A stretch of 64,000 nt of DNA from Epiperipatus broadwayi (GCA_028023455.1 JAQFVV010012513.1:1552501-1616500), one strand, 5' to 3'. Numbered from the stretch's first letter, positions 10,641-23,030 are shown. Translations and numbers: made by a program. The notes: generated from the letters alone by a model not told the origin.

Positions 10641-13600
10641 TAAAAATTAAGAAGCAATTATTAATTATTATAATGTATGCCTATTTATAATCTGTCATTT
10701 GTAACAGTATGAATAAATAAAGATGAACTGACAAAAGGGTTGATAAAAGGCTGTTACTGTATAACCGATTATAATCTTATTTATTGATGAATGATAAAAT
10801 GATAGTTGCTATAATTCAATAACTAAATATAACATTATAGCCCGATTGCAACTATCCTAAACATTAATTCTGTCACATTAATAATGAAATAAATAAATTA
10901 TCTCATTTCTCAATACTTAAAATAACAACATGACAATTAAAACTATCATCCTTAAAGATTTAAAATATTTAGATATTGGGGAAGTCATTTGAACAATAAA
11001 ACATACTGGCGATTGTCATCAAATAAAATAATATTAAATATAACAACTGAATAAAATTACCCACTGTGAGATTCCTGGAGTGCATTATGCTTATCTCCAA
11101 TACTAGGTTCTTTTAACAAAGAATCCTTTCTATTCTTCTTTCCAACTATATAAGACCATTCATGGTCATATGCACACACTGGTGCTATTCATGACAACTT
11201 ATAAAAATAAAAAAATCATATAAAGTTAATATGATGAAGTTGGAAAGGGATTAAATCACTCTTTATTCAGTTTAGCTAATATATGTGTTTTCCCACGAGC
11301 GCCACTAGATTGTTTTAAATCTAGATATCTGTTTATAGTGTACTGAGTTCAAACTCATTCGGTACATTTTTATCACACATGACTTGGATGACTAATGAAA
11401 AAAAAATGACACTCTTATATTCTATCTTTATCAATAAAATTATAAGATTCCAATATCACCAAAACTTATATGATAGAACAAAGACTCTTATAGATATTAC
11501 TAGCTCATTTGCGTATATTGATAAACAGACAAGTATAATCTTATTAATGGCTTCCAAACAAGCATGTGAAGACCATTATTGATATTGATGGCCATTTAAC
11601 TAGATTATTTATCACAATATAAAGGTAATAATGATGATGATAATAATGATGATGGTAATAATATCATAATAATAATAATGATAATAATAGTGATGATGTT
11701 ACCAGCCATAGCTTTATAATGAACTCACAACAATAAATTTATCTTTATAAACTCATAAGCACTTTTTAAAATCATCCCACGTCAAACTGGGATTTAATTA
11801 TTACATTCACTAGCATTTATATAAGTTTATGTTTATTTACTAAAATACTTTTATAGTTAAAACCAGGATTTAATAATACTAGTGATGATGATTGATCATC
11901 ACGAATCTCTATGCATGATATTCAACTTTCTATAAATACTTATTTACTAAATATATTAATTATGTTAAACATTAGATTTAATGATTATAATTTATGTAAT
12001 CAATGATGATGGCGATCATAACTCTTGTATAGTATTATTTGAAACAGTGCTTCAATCAATAATAAGATATTCATCTTTGATGAAGATGATCAAAACTCAT
12101 GGACATAACATAATTTTAGCTTTCTATGGTTGAACTATAATTATTAAAATTTGATTATTATCAAGCATAATCCCTAAATACTTAAAGGTAAATCAACATT
12201 CTAGTTTACTTAACATTTTGCGAGCGCTTAATATTTGCAAGTGATTGCTCAATATTTACGAATGATGATTCTTAATATCTGTGAGCGATGATGATGAATT
12301 AAAATGATAGAATTAAGACAAGAAAACACAACAATATTTTAATAAGAACTCGGAACCAATTAAGATATATAATTATATTTTATTAATACTATTACTCTCT
12401 CTTTCTTTAAAATCAAATTTACTAATTAGATAAATGGCTTATTATTACATTAATTCAATACAAAACCAACACAAAATTTTATATAAGCACAACCAAATAA
12501 ATTTAATATACAAGTTTGTCATTTTGGGTAATTTTAAAATAAGCTGGCTTAAAATGACATTTAAAAAATATATTTCATGGAATGCTTACTTAAGACTTTT
12601 CTAACTTATTATATCATAAAAATAAATTTCATATGTAACTTGTGTTTTATTTCACTTCCATTCATATGTAAGCCTTGCTTTATAATTTCTCATATTTAAA
12701 CTAATTATGTATAGCCTATTCTTTTGACGTGTTTGTATAAGCAGTTATACATGCACACATTCGATAATGTTAACATATATGTCTAAAATGTATACCCCTA
12801 TATTAAAGATTAATACATAAATTACATATATAAAAATATTCTTGCAACCTTTTAGCAAAAGAAAATAAAATACATTATATCAATTTTAATATGCAACTAG
12901 ATAAAAAAAAAACACATTATAAATGCATATATTTATAGGTTGCTCATTATCATAACAACTGAAGAACAATTAAAAAAACATTTCAATATTACAATATATA
13001 ATATAAAAAAATAATAAAAAAAATAATGAAAATTTAAGTTTAAAGATTTAAATTGTGTTTGTGTTATGTTATGTGGTATTGAGAATAACTATCGATAAAC
13101 AAGCCTTTAATGTTTCTGTATCAAAGAAAAAAATAATGCCTTGACCAATAAATTAAGGTTTACTTTTAATAAGCAATAATAAAAGATCTGTTAAAGAAAG
13201 TTCATAGTTACCCGATTACTTTCACTTCTTATAAATGTCCTAAGTTTGAATTTTCAGACTGCTTGTCTTTGCTCCATTTAAGAAAAAGAAAGTTCTTGCA
13301 GATACTTTCAAGATAAACATGAATTAATTGACTTGCTTATTTCTTCATTTTAAAATTATTTATTACTGATACTTTTGATAATGCTGAATTCGTTGACTGG
13401 CTTCCCTCTACCATTTCAAAAAGAGTTATTATAAATACTTTTAGATAAGTATGAACTGGTGAATTTGCTTGTCTCTCCCATTTTAAACAGAATTGTTGTA
13501 GACACCTAGATGACTATGAGGAAAATTTTGACAAAAATTTGGTTCATAGCTTCAAACCTGGCTATATATATGGCTTTTATTCATCTTTCCTTTCTTCTTG

Positions 13601-14800
13601 GCTCTTGTCAAAGATGATAATGAGATGACATTTTTGGCTGGTTTTAAATTTGTCCATTCTTTTGGTTACTATGGACCGGTATATGGGTCCATAGTAGATC
13701 AGTGATTTAACCCATTCTGTATTAATCCAGGAAGCAGAAAAAATGGTTTTAGAAATGCAAATTCATTATATTATACACAGCAAAATATATTAATATCATT
13801 TCATAGAACTGTTAATAACTTCTTCCAATAAATTCAATTTTGTTCCATTTTTCCTTCCTTAATCTTGCTGGGAATTACTTATATATACAACATCTTTGTC
13901 TATACTGACTTTAAAACAAGAGTCTTTTTTTTCTTCCTCAACTTTAAAAGAGTGAAAAAAAATCAAATCACTCACTCTCCTTTTCCCAACATTTAAAAAA
14001 AAAACTGACTGCTCGCTACATCTCTGTTTAATAATAAGGAAAAACTGACTGATCACTAAATATTGTTTTATTCATTTTTATTGTGAATTTTGGTCAAAGA
14101 AAATGACCACCTGCATATCTTATCTTGAGATAAAAGATCAAAGAAAAAAAATCAGAGTTTGACAAGTTGATGTTCTATCGCGATTTTACAAGAAAATTAA
14201 TAATTACGCTTTATTACATCAAAGCACCCCCTTTATAAAAATAATCTTAGACACAGATAACACAAACAATAAAGCTGGCAATCTATAGTCACTAGCAATA
14301 GGTGTAAACACATTTTTATTCTTCCACACTCTTTTGCATGCTGATCGCCTTATTTTACACTTTCTTTCTTCACGTTTTATTTTACAGAAATAAAACTAAA
14401 TAACTGAATATATTAATTATTTAATAAGAAAAATAACATATTAAAATATCATTTCTCACAACATTATATTCATTCACCACTTATTAATTTATCAACTATA
14501 TATTACACATATAACACACATACACATAAATCTACATATATAAAAGAAATTTTTTTTTATTTAAATAATATATCCATGTGTTTGAAATGAGTCATATACA
14601 TACATTTGCCTCACTTCCAAACAAAAAAACATTTTTTTTATGGTCTCTAATGGCACTATCTTCTTTAAACTACTAACCAACTACTTAATATATACATTTG
14701 GTTTTTTTATATATATACAAATTTGACTACAGTCTATTATTGATGACTATCTTCATGAACTATTAAACAAGTGTTTTACATGCATCATGTCTTAATGATT
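10641..14800. other. Long AT-rich stretch without recognised genes
   Basis: Small frames here are spurious by composition and no domains were recognised. Triplet-rich GAT/AAT sequence occurs at 11625-11700 and 11880-12300, poly-A-rich DNA near 12900-13030, and a somewhat more complex stretch at 13540-13740. No inverted or tandem structure stood out. Confidence 0.45.
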
Positions 14801-15806
14801 TCAGAACAACTTGCTATTGGATTTTTTTTTATTTTCCTTGATCGTGGGTCTACAATCTTCACTGAGATCATTGGATTTATTCCCAGGCCTACTTATATTT
14901 GGTTTGCCGGGTTTTGTAGGATAGTGTCGGCCTGACTGATTATTCACAATCCTTATGGTGGAGATTTTATAACTATATCTCTCCTCCCTTCTAGAATAAC
15001 CTTCAGCCTTACTTTCTATAACTCCCAGGGCATCCAACAGGTCTGCCACTATTATTGGGGAGTACACATCATCCGCTATCATATACATATTCCCAGGCAT
15101 TCCTATGTTTGGTTTGCCGGGTTTTGTGGGATATTGTCGGCCTAACTGGTTTCTTCCCATTCTCATATTGGAGACTTTATAGCCATAGCTCTCCTCCTTT
15201 CTATGATAACTTTTAGCTATCCTTTCAGTATCTCCCTTTGTCTCAAACATGTCTGCTATACTTACTGGGGCATATACATCAGCAGCTATCTTTAATTCCA
15301 AGAAATTAGCTTTACTGACTACATCTTTCCTGATGTCAATTTGTCCCTGTACAGTGGCTACCTTTATTTCTAGGTCATGGATCTCACTGTATGTATCCTC
15401 TTTGGGATTACTCTGTTCTTGAACAGCAGCTACCTCATCATTTTCATATGGCTTGATTACAGTCACACAACTCTTGACTTCTATCATACATATCTTTACA
15501 TCCCATTTCTCTTGACTGGCTGTCCATGCATTACATATATTTCTTCCTAGGTTTTCTATTTTTTGAGTTTGTTGACTTATATCGCTTCATTTCCTGAGCT
15601 TGTTGGTCTAATTTATGACTTATTTGGCTCATCTCTTGTGACTTTTGATCTAGTTTAGTATCAAATTTCTGATTCATTTGGTTTATTTGATTTATTGCTT
15701 GTGATTGCTGGTCTAATTTATTCATTATAACTTGCAACCACTCTGGAGGTCCTTGCTTCTCTACCTCCTCCACTCCTTCAATAATTACTTCTTGTTCTTG
15801 TTCCAT
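14801..15806 (-). pseudogene. Retrotransposon gag-like protein with internal 65-aa repeats (frameshifted)
   Basis: Two minus-strand frames, 15806-15531 and 15487-14801, join by one frameshift near 15545; the downstream frame is open back to that point. The N-terminal part starts MEQEQEVIIEGVEEVEK, has GPPEWLQVIMNKLDQQ and then heptad-like Q-rich repeats (KLDQKSQEMSQISHKLDQQ), a probable coiled coil. The middle has AAVQEQ and VATVQGQI segments like those in Ty3-type gag proteins of invertebrates. The C-terminal half is two tandem ~65-residue units, each ending RxYPTKPGKPNI-x2-PGN. G+C is higher than in its surroundings. There is no protease, reverse transcriptase or zinc knuckle nearby, so it is a fragment. 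The alternative is a non-retroviral repeat protein. Function is inferred only from resemblance. Confidence 0.45.
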
Positions 15807-16300
15807 CTTAATATTTTTTATACTTATTTATAAACCTATAAAATATTTATATTACTGATTCTTTTCTGCTTTATTCTGGTCTGATTTATTCTGTTCTGAT
15901 CTATTCTGTTCTGCTCCCCGATTTTCTATACATCCAGAGTTAAACACCTTTATCTATCCACCCCTATACTTTAAAATTTCCAACCATTCTTTCTCAGCCA
16001 TAATTCTCCCCATCCATCCATCTATATCTCAAGTGCCTTTAATTAACTTAACCTCCATCATCACTCACTTTTACTTATATCTAATTGATAAAGTATGAGG
16101 TCATATTCCTTATTTAAAAGACATTTATTTAAGAAAAAGCTATCTCTGTATAAGTGTGTTCTTTTTATGCCATCATTTGTCTAGTTTTTCATGCTTTTAT
16201 AAAACTTAACTCTCTCTATGCCCTATTTTAATACACTAAGCACAAAAAATTACTTATATAACATATGTGCCTATATTTATAATGAGTTCACACCTCAAGT
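15807..16300. other. Pyrimidine-rich leader-like DNA upstream of the gag-like frame
   Basis: On the minus strand this is the sequence before the gag-like start. It holds an imperfect ~16-bp tandem repeat at about 15862-15917 (units like 'ttctgttctgatctat'). No primer-binding site or LTR boundary was identified. Confidence 0.4.
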
Positions 16301-16371
16301 TATATATATATATATATATATATATAGGTATATATATATATATATATATGATATATATATATATATATATA
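16301..16371. repeat. (TA)n microsatellite, interrupted
   Basis: Three TA blocks are separated by GG and a G, which makes a self-complementary tract. Confidence 0.9.
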
Positions 16372-16549
16372 CTCATCTATCCTTCTAGAGATCTGACAGA
16401 CAGTGACAGCCAAAAGAATGATTAGCAATTCACAATAATGAGATAGACAAAAGAATTCAATCACTGCACTTAAAGCACACAATGCTCCATGAACACTCAG
16501 ATGATCACCCCAATTCAATCACTCTAAGCTACTACAACCCATAATAGTT

Positions 16550-16772
16550 TATTGCAAACACTGTTGCATTGCCCTGCTTACTTCCAAGTCTTAGGGGCTT
16601 TAATTCATCAAATACTGCCTAGCTTTTTTTTAAAGTCTTAGAGGCAACTATTATATATATCAGTTAAAGAAATACTGCCTTGCTCTCTCTGGAGTCTTAG
16701 AGGCGAAATATTACGTATCAGAAAAACTATGCTTTGCTCTCTCTGGAGTCTTAGAGGCAAAATCATGGCAGG
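16550..16772. repeat. Imperfect ~60-bp tandem array, about four units
   Basis: Units share 'atactgcc(t)tgctctctctgg', 'agtcttagaggc' and an AT-rich remainder. The last two units (16670-16772) are the closest to each other; the first (from about 16565) is diverged. This looks like a small satellite. Confidence 0.75.
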
Positions 16773-17284
16773 TCTACTGTTAACTGCTTCATGATAAATA
16801 ATAACTGATATTATAATCGGGGTTGGAGCAGTGAATGAGATAAATCAATCACCAGTGGCATGAATACATCACATCCTCAAGGCAATGACAAAAATTCTCC
16901 ATTCATCACCAAAAATTGAAAAATAACCAACCAAACTCCAACAATCAAATATCCAATCCAACTCCAAAATCATAGATTTTCTATAACATAAATTTTTCAA
17001 ATATGAACAAAATTATTATTCTACAATTCAAGGCTATTAATACTTTTATGCTTATCTAGCAACATCACTATATTTCACTAATAAGCAAAATATTAAAAAA
17101 AACAGTGCCATTAACTTTAACACTTATTATAAGTTGTGATATCTTTATATTTTAAAAATTGAAACTAAGCTGCTTAATGGCTATATTTATTTATCATCAT
17201 CAAAAATGCAATAGCAGTAATCATCATCATAAGGCCAAAATATTTTTATATAATAATATAAAAAAAATTACAATATATATATAT
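16773..17284. other. AT-rich spacer, nothing recognised
   Basis: No gene or repeat pair was found. It ends in the (AT)n that abuts the candidate LTR. Confidence 0.45.
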
Positions 17285-18734
17285 TGTAACGTTTATTTAT
17301 ATACGTTACAAATATATTGGCATTTGGTAAAAGCTAAAAAAGTAAATTTAGATTTTTTTTTTATTAGTATAATTTTTGTTAAAACGTGCAATGAAGGTTA
17401 AAATTGTCATTCTTATTTTTTTTATCTAATTGGAAAGAATAAATGACATACAGATTACTAATCCAGATAAATTAAAAGAATTCCAAAAGTATAAGCTAAA
17501 AGAAAAATATTTTAGCTAATTAAAGATGGAAGAATAATGCTAAAAAAAAAGAGAACTTTGTAACTTAAATTTAAGAGAGAGTGTATAAGATTATTATCTT
17601 ATACGCTGATAAAAAGACAAAAGAGTGCGCAGAAGTTCCAAAAATGGAGCGCGATATAAAAAGGAGATGACAACTTCAATCTGGGTCTTCTCTTTAACTT
17701 CTAGTTACGTCTCTGAAAGTTGGAGGTTTCCACGAGCATAACCTGTGGCAAGAAATATACTTCTACACAGGTATGCCCCTTGCTGTACCAAGCTGTCATG
17801 CAAGCATGGAAACGGGACTTGTGAAGACCGCTTTTTGCAATAAAAGGGTCACTACAACCGTGCCTTTTCTCCAGCTATAGAACGGAACAATAATGGAAGA
17901 TGCCGGCAGGAGAGACCAATGGAAATTCTCATGATCTGGGATCCCATAAACCTACATGAACTTACCGGTAAGTTAAGAATAAATTTTCCTGATAGTGACT
18001 TAAAAGTTTGCAAACAATTATTTATCTAAGCTTAGACTACCATCCTGATATAGACTTTACTTTCACATTCAAGGGACTTTCTTATAAAGAATTTTATACA
18101 AGATCTTGGAACATTATTAAATTGCGTTCATTATTTAATCTAACTGTTTTTGTTAATCGATTCATTATCTGGATTAGCATGTGTGTACTTTCCAGTTTAG
18201 TTAATTCGTAATTTAACTTATAAATATTTTAGTTTGTTAGAATAAAAGAGATTATACTTTTATCAACCTTTTCATTGTGCGTTATTAATAATGGTTATTA
18301 TTCTTTTTAGTATTAAAGTTATTATTAGTTTAATAAGATTTAAAAGTAATTTACCTTGCCAATATGTTTGAATAAGCCCAGCAATAATAATCTCAAAAAA
18401 AGATAATTCTAGTTTACCGTAAAATTACCGATTCTTAAAATCTAAGACCAATAATTTTAAAAATATTTTATTTTTTTTTATTTGCAAGACATGCTGGCGA
18501 CAGATATCAGCGGTCTCTTTAGAATAAAAAGACCTGGCGCCTATCAAATAAATTAAAAGCTGATCTCATCAATAGCATAATTCTCAACCATCAATAGGCA
18601 AAGTTTGATCAGGAAATATAGCTGTGTTTTTTAGGAAAAGAAATACAACTTTCTTTTTTCTTTTGATACAGCTTGATCAACTCATGCACAGTTTATATTA
18701 GCGTGTAGAGGCCTAGAAAACGGAAAACGTTACA
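17285..18734 (+). mobile_element. Candidate solo long LTR (TGTAACGTTT...AAACGTTACA)
   Basis: The block starts TGTAACGTTT and ends AAACGTTACA, a 10-bp perfect inverted end beginning TG and ending CA, with (AT)n immediately outside on both sides. Inside, a much more G+C-rich segment (17600-17960) has a TATA-like 'gatataaaaagg' at 17653 and an AATAAA signal at 17852, spaced as the U3/R/R-U5 signals of an LTR on the plus strand. 'cttaccggtaagttaag' near 17961 resembles a splice donor. No second LTR or coding interior lies nearby. The alternatives are a non-autonomous DNA element or chance. The target duplication cannot be fixed inside AT repeats. Confidence 0.4.
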
Positions 18735-18754
18735 ATATATATATATGTGTGTGT

Positions 18755-19045
18755 GTTTGTGTGTTCTATAAAGTAAATGAAATATTCTCAATTCAAAAAA
18801 AGCAATTTAAATATAGCTTTAATAAAATAATGATTCATTTAAAATCTACATGTTTTCTTTCCAATGTATTTAAGATTGGCCTTTATATATAAATTGAGGT
18901 AAAGGGAAGAGACATCTATTTTCTATAAAAAATTTATAATGTGTCTTGGATTGAGAGTATTTTATTTATTTAGTAGACCAGTGTTGTATAATATTAACTG
19001 CTGGAAAATTTTATATATATGTGTGTGTGCGTGTGTGTGTGTGTA
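18755..19045. repeat. Fold-back repeat F, copy 2
   Basis: 18950-19030 ('attgagagtattttatttattta', 'actgctggaaaattttatatatat') matches 5768-5870, and the left part (18775-18840, 'tattctcaattcaaa') is the inverted partner. It ends in a (GT)n tract at 19020-19042. Confidence 0.55.
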
Positions 19046-19489
19046 ATTTGATCTACAATGTTTTTCAAATCACAACATTGACACCAGCTGTATTAATCAT
19101 TTTTTAGGCTAGTGATAAACAAATCTCCTAGTTCAAATATAAAATTTATAATTAATAAGTCTGCTTATAATTAAACATAAACAAATGCAATAATTCAAGT
19201 TTATTTCCTTTTACATCTGTAATAATTTTTGCATGTATGTATAATTTTTAATCTATAACATACTCTTGAAACATATAACAAAAATCATTTAAAAAATGCA
19301 ACCTGTAAAATATATTTTATACTGAACAAACATTCTTCAATTGTTTCGTATTACATTTTTTTTGCAAGTGGTTTCATTAAATGCTTTCTTTTACATTAGA
19401 ATATCTGTTTGTTGGTAAGTATGTTTGATTGTAAACTTTTGAATCACTTTTATAATTTAAGTTAGAATAAAATATTCAAATTGATGTTT

Positions 19490-19755
19490 AATAGATTAAA
19501 TTCAATAGATTACATTCAAATTTGATACATTAGTAAGAAATATCAGCTAAGTAATACGGAACTTTAATATTTTAGATAGGTGAATTAGTTTGTTAGATGT
19601 AGACCAGAGTATGAGAAAATATTGAATATTTTGATATTAAATTTAAAAACTCTTCTTAGAACTTTAATTAGTTTTATGCAAACTTGTGAGAATGATATAG
19701 AGATGTTTTTTTTGTTTTCCATTTAAAGTTATAATAACATTTAAATCAAAGTTTA
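19490..19755. repeat. Dispersed direct duplication, copy 1
   Basis: It matches 20478-20715 in the same orientation over about 240 bp. Shared blocks are 'attcaaatttg(a/g)tacat(t)agtaagaaatat', 'attgaatattttgatat' and 'gttataataacatt'. The copies are old, about 75-80% alike by eye. Confidence 0.65.
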
Positions 19756-20477
19756 ACCTCTTCATCTTTGAATATTCTTATTGTTCGAGGGAGTTAAAAA
19801 CTCTAAACTTTTGATTGGTCCATTACAAAATCAGCAGTAAAATATATTTATCTTTTAATATTAGATTTGTTTTAGTTTCATTTGTAAAAATCAAAATAAT
19901 TTGTCAGATTATTAAAGTGAATGAAAGTTTTTTCAAAAATCAATTTCTAGTTATAATTATAAAAGTATTTTTGGCAGAGAACTGAAAAAGAACATTCATA
20001 AAATATTAGAAAATGCTCCATACATCATTGATTTAATTTTCAATTTATGTTGGTGTAAAAGTAAAGAATTTTTATTAAAATCTTAACTATTTTTCTAAAA
20101 TAATTTTATTTCAGCATATTTTATCAAAATAATTTATAATATATAAAAAAAATATTTAAAAAAAACTCTAAGACATTCATTTTTATTTTGAAAATAAAAA
20201 CAAGGAAGTTGGAGTGGTGAAAATTATTGACAGGCACACTTCTTTTGTTCGAAATGAGAACCAACCAATCAGCATCTATTAAAGACTGCCTTCTCCCATT
20301 CTTGTTGCTTCAAATTTAAATATTATTGATTTTTTACTCATAAAATAATTCTAGAGAGGGCAGCATCTTACAGTACTTTTTAAGGTTTAAAGTGTGCATA
20401 AATTTGCTACAATAATGTAAAAATTACCATTTTTTTAGCCAATTTGTTTATAAGCAAAATTGACTGTGAAAACATTA

Positions 20478-20780
20478 ATAGATTTTAATTCAATAGAATA
20501 GATTCAAATTTGGTACATAAGTAAGAAATATTAGGCTAAGTAACATGAAAGTAATATTTCAGCTAGGTAAAATGATTCTTAGTTATGAAACAGAAGGCTT
20601 GATAATATTGAATATTTTGATATCAAATTTAAAAATTGTTCTTAGAATTTTAATATGTTTTAAGTAAGATTCATGAGAAGTTGGTATAAAGTTATAATAA
20701 CATTTTAAAATTGAAGTTTAAATATTTTGACATAAAATTTCAAAATTGTTCTTAGAAACTCAACTGTTTTATGTAATGCA
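20478..20780. repeat. Dispersed direct duplication, copy 2 plus partial third
   Basis: It is the partner of 19490-19755. A partial third unit at 20705-20780 repeats 'aaatattttgacat...aaaattgttcttaga'. Confidence 0.6.
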
Positions 20781-20985
20781 TGTGATTTTTGTGGTTTCAT
20801 TTAAGTTAAAATTAAAAGTTAGTTTACAATATAGTTTTGGTAAGCTTTTTTTATTTTTTAAAAAGGTTTTTTTTTTTAAAATAAAGAGTAAAAATGTCAA
20901 ACATTTTTTAATAGAAAGGTAAGTTACTTAATGTTTTATTTAAATGCAAGTATATTGCATTACTGAACATTAGAACTGATTCAAT

Positions 20986-21203
20986 AGGATTTGAACCCAG
21001 ACTTTCAAACTTCCTTCAGCAATCCATTCCATCTTATATAACCGATATACATGATCACATACATGTGAAAAAGATAAATAATCTTCAATATATGTATATT
21101 GGAGATCATTTATCTTTTTCACATTTATGTGGTCATGTGTATCAGTTATGTAAGATGGAGTGAATAGCTGAAGGGTGCTTGTATGTCTGTGTTCAAATCC
21201 CTT
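20986..21203. repeat. 218-bp near-perfect hairpin (fold-back)
   Basis: Arms 20986-21094 and 21095-21203 are inverted copies with almost no loop: 'aggatttgaaccca' pairs with 'gttcaaatccct', and 'gtgaaaaagataaat' with 'atttatctttttcac'. There is no open frame and no target duplication was recognised. It looks like a short fold-back transposon or a collapsed inverted duplication. Confidence 0.8.
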
Positions 21204-21292
21204 TTAATTAATGCTTTATTATATATATAAATATATATAAATGTAAAATATGATACCCATTATAAAATATTATACATATATAAAAAGAAATT

Positions 21293-21345
21293 TTAACAGT
21301 AAAGCTGATGAGGATTACCACGTAATCAAAAGCGCCACAAAAGAA
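21293..21345 (+). ncRNA. Degenerate hammerhead-ribozyme-like motif
   Basis: CTGATGA at 21305-21311 is followed by a G and a perfect stem GATTAC (21313-21318), loop CAC and GTAATC (21322-21327), then AAAA where a functional hammerhead has C-GAAA. Core spacing is otherwise right for stem II. Upstream GTAAAG (21299-21304) and downstream TTTAC near 21371 could form a weak stem I. The catalytic G12-equivalent is lost, so self-cleavage is unlikely. Hammerheads are known in Penelope-like elements, but no Penelope coding sequence adjoins this one. Confidence 0.35.
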
Positions 21346-21374
21346 TTTAAACTATATTATTGTATTTACCATTA

Positions 21375-21409
21375 AAAAATATATATATATAATTATAAAC
21401 ATGTACCAA

Positions 21410-21440
<31 letters not shown>

Positions 21441-21475
21441 ATTATAAACACGTACCAAATATGATATATGATATA
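21375..21475. repeat. Two-unit AT-rich tandem repeat
   Basis: 'atataattataaaca(t/c)gtaccaaata' occurs twice, about 58 bp apart, within TA-rich DNA. Confidence 0.7.
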
Positions 21476-21883
21476 TACATAATAAGTACACATATTAACT
21501 GACTGCAGAAATATCAAGTAATATGTATAAACCAGATGTTGATAACTTATGACGCACAGGTCATAAAGTAACCCATTTGATAATTACAAATGATCTACTT
21601 GATTTCCACAAATAAAGTATAATATATAAAAAGTAAATTTGAAGTGAACACTTTGAGAAAATATAAGTAATAAGATTAACATTTTGGTTTGACTACAATG
21701 TTTCCATAATAAACATAGGCAGAATACAGTGACATTGTCTGAATGAATCATATCAATAATCAATTCTCATTTTCCTAGTTGTGGAACTTATTCAGTAGTG
21801 TGAGAATAGTTTCTTAAGCAAAGTAATTATTACAGTTACCTAAGTGAAATAATTATTACTAATTATTAAAAAAAAATTAAAAC

Positions 21884-22745
21884 TATGGACAAACATAAAG
21901 CAAAAAAGAGATTATTTCAAGATGTGTGGACTTCTGAAATGCATGGATGTATCAAAAATGTTGACTACTATGTGCTTTATGTACAGATATAATTACTGCC
22001 AGGACTTACAATACTGAGTGTTACTTTTTTTCAAAACAAAGATGTGAATGAAATGCCAAATGAAAAGAAATCTGAATTCACTGCTAAACACATTAAATTT
22101 GGGAAAACAAAATAAATTGTTAAAGGGTTTTATTACTCACCACAATCATGCTACATATGCCAGCTTTGTTGCAGCTCTTAACATTGATACCAATGGAAAG
22201 CCATTTACACATGGCATATTTTTGAAAAATGCTTTCATAAATTATTCTGGATGCTTATTCAATGACTTTGCAAATAAACAACAAATATTTGAGAGAATTA
22301 AAGAAATACCATTGTCAGTTAGAACAGGTCAGTGTTGTGTTGAAGATATGGCCAAAATATTGATGAACAGGTCAAAAATGATTTATCTAGTGACATAATT
22401 GGCATGGCTTTCGATGAAAGTATCAATGTAACTAGTATAGATAGATTGGCAATTATTATTTGATTTGCATCAGTAAATAGTTTGAATGTCATTGAAGAAC
22501 TATGCATGTTCTAGCTTCAATGAATGACATGACCAAAGGCACTGACATTTTCTAAGAAGTACAAGAGATTTTAAAAAATTTCAAAAATGGACACATATTG
22601 AGTTTACAAAGTAAACTGTTTCCATAACAACTGATAATGCTCCAGCTATGAGAGGAAAACATGCTGGATTTGTGAAAGTAATGGGAAATGAACCTGGCTG
22701 CCCAAGGCATATCTATACAGCACCTTAAGGATGTAATGGCTTTAT
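21884..22745 (+). pseudogene. hAT-superfamily transposase pseudogene (GTF2IRD2/SCAND3-like)
   Basis: The remnant starts near MDKHKAKKRLFQDVW. The clearest block (22140-22395) has YASFVAALNIDTNGKPFT-HG-FLKNAFINYS and FERIKEIPLSVRT. These are the N-terminal blocks of the ZBED/hAT family whose domesticated relatives include GTF2IRD2 and SCAND3. A frameshift near 22372 leads to IIGMAFDESINVTSIDRLAIII, which contains the catalytic-domain DES motif, then EELCM, then TTDNAPAMRGKHAGFVKVMG (about 22622-22690). Several stops and at least two frameshifts break it, and the C-terminal half with the hATC dimerisation region is missing. It ends where M1 copy 2 begins at 22751. In the family this enzyme cuts and pastes DNA; this copy cannot. 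Confidence 0.8.
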
Positions 22746-22750
22746 AAGTA

Positions 22751-23030
22751 AGCATTAAAACCAGTCAATACTTAGACAATACCATTATCAGTAACTCTCA
22801 ACAATTTCAAACTGTCATCAAGACAACCTTACAATATCAACAACAATCACACAGAGATTGAAATTATTGATACACCTTTATCGTTAAAAAGAGGTTGCCT
22901 TGACAACAGTTTGAAATTGTTGATTGCTATTGATATTGGGATTGTCTAAGTATTGACTGGTTTTTAATGATTATTTGCAATCCATGTAGCCTTGAGCATT
23001 ATTACATTTATTTTTCAAGTAATACTTTAG
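22751..23030. repeat. M1 fold-back repeat, copy 2
   Basis: Left arm 22751-22830 ('accagtcaatacttagacaat') and right arm 22890-22981 ('attgtctaagtattgactgg') pair. The loop contains a 'cacagagattgaaattatt' segment also found at 61040-61060. The one-sided flank 'gagcattattacat' (about 22993-23010) is the inverse of the flank at 2848-2870 and 60850-60865, so this copy is in the opposite orientation to copies 1 and 60.8 kb. Confidence 0.75.

Noticed and set aside
16300-16518. Frame encoding alternating I-Y residues
   Set aside because: Translation of the (TA)n microsatellite.
18530-18545. TGGCGCC resembling a lysine-tRNA primer-binding site
   Set aside because: Not preceded by an LTR-type CA end and not followed by an element interior; it may be chance inside the candidate LTR.
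22319-22755. Minus-strand frames opposite the hAT relic
   Set aside because: Shadows of the plus-strand transposase remnant.
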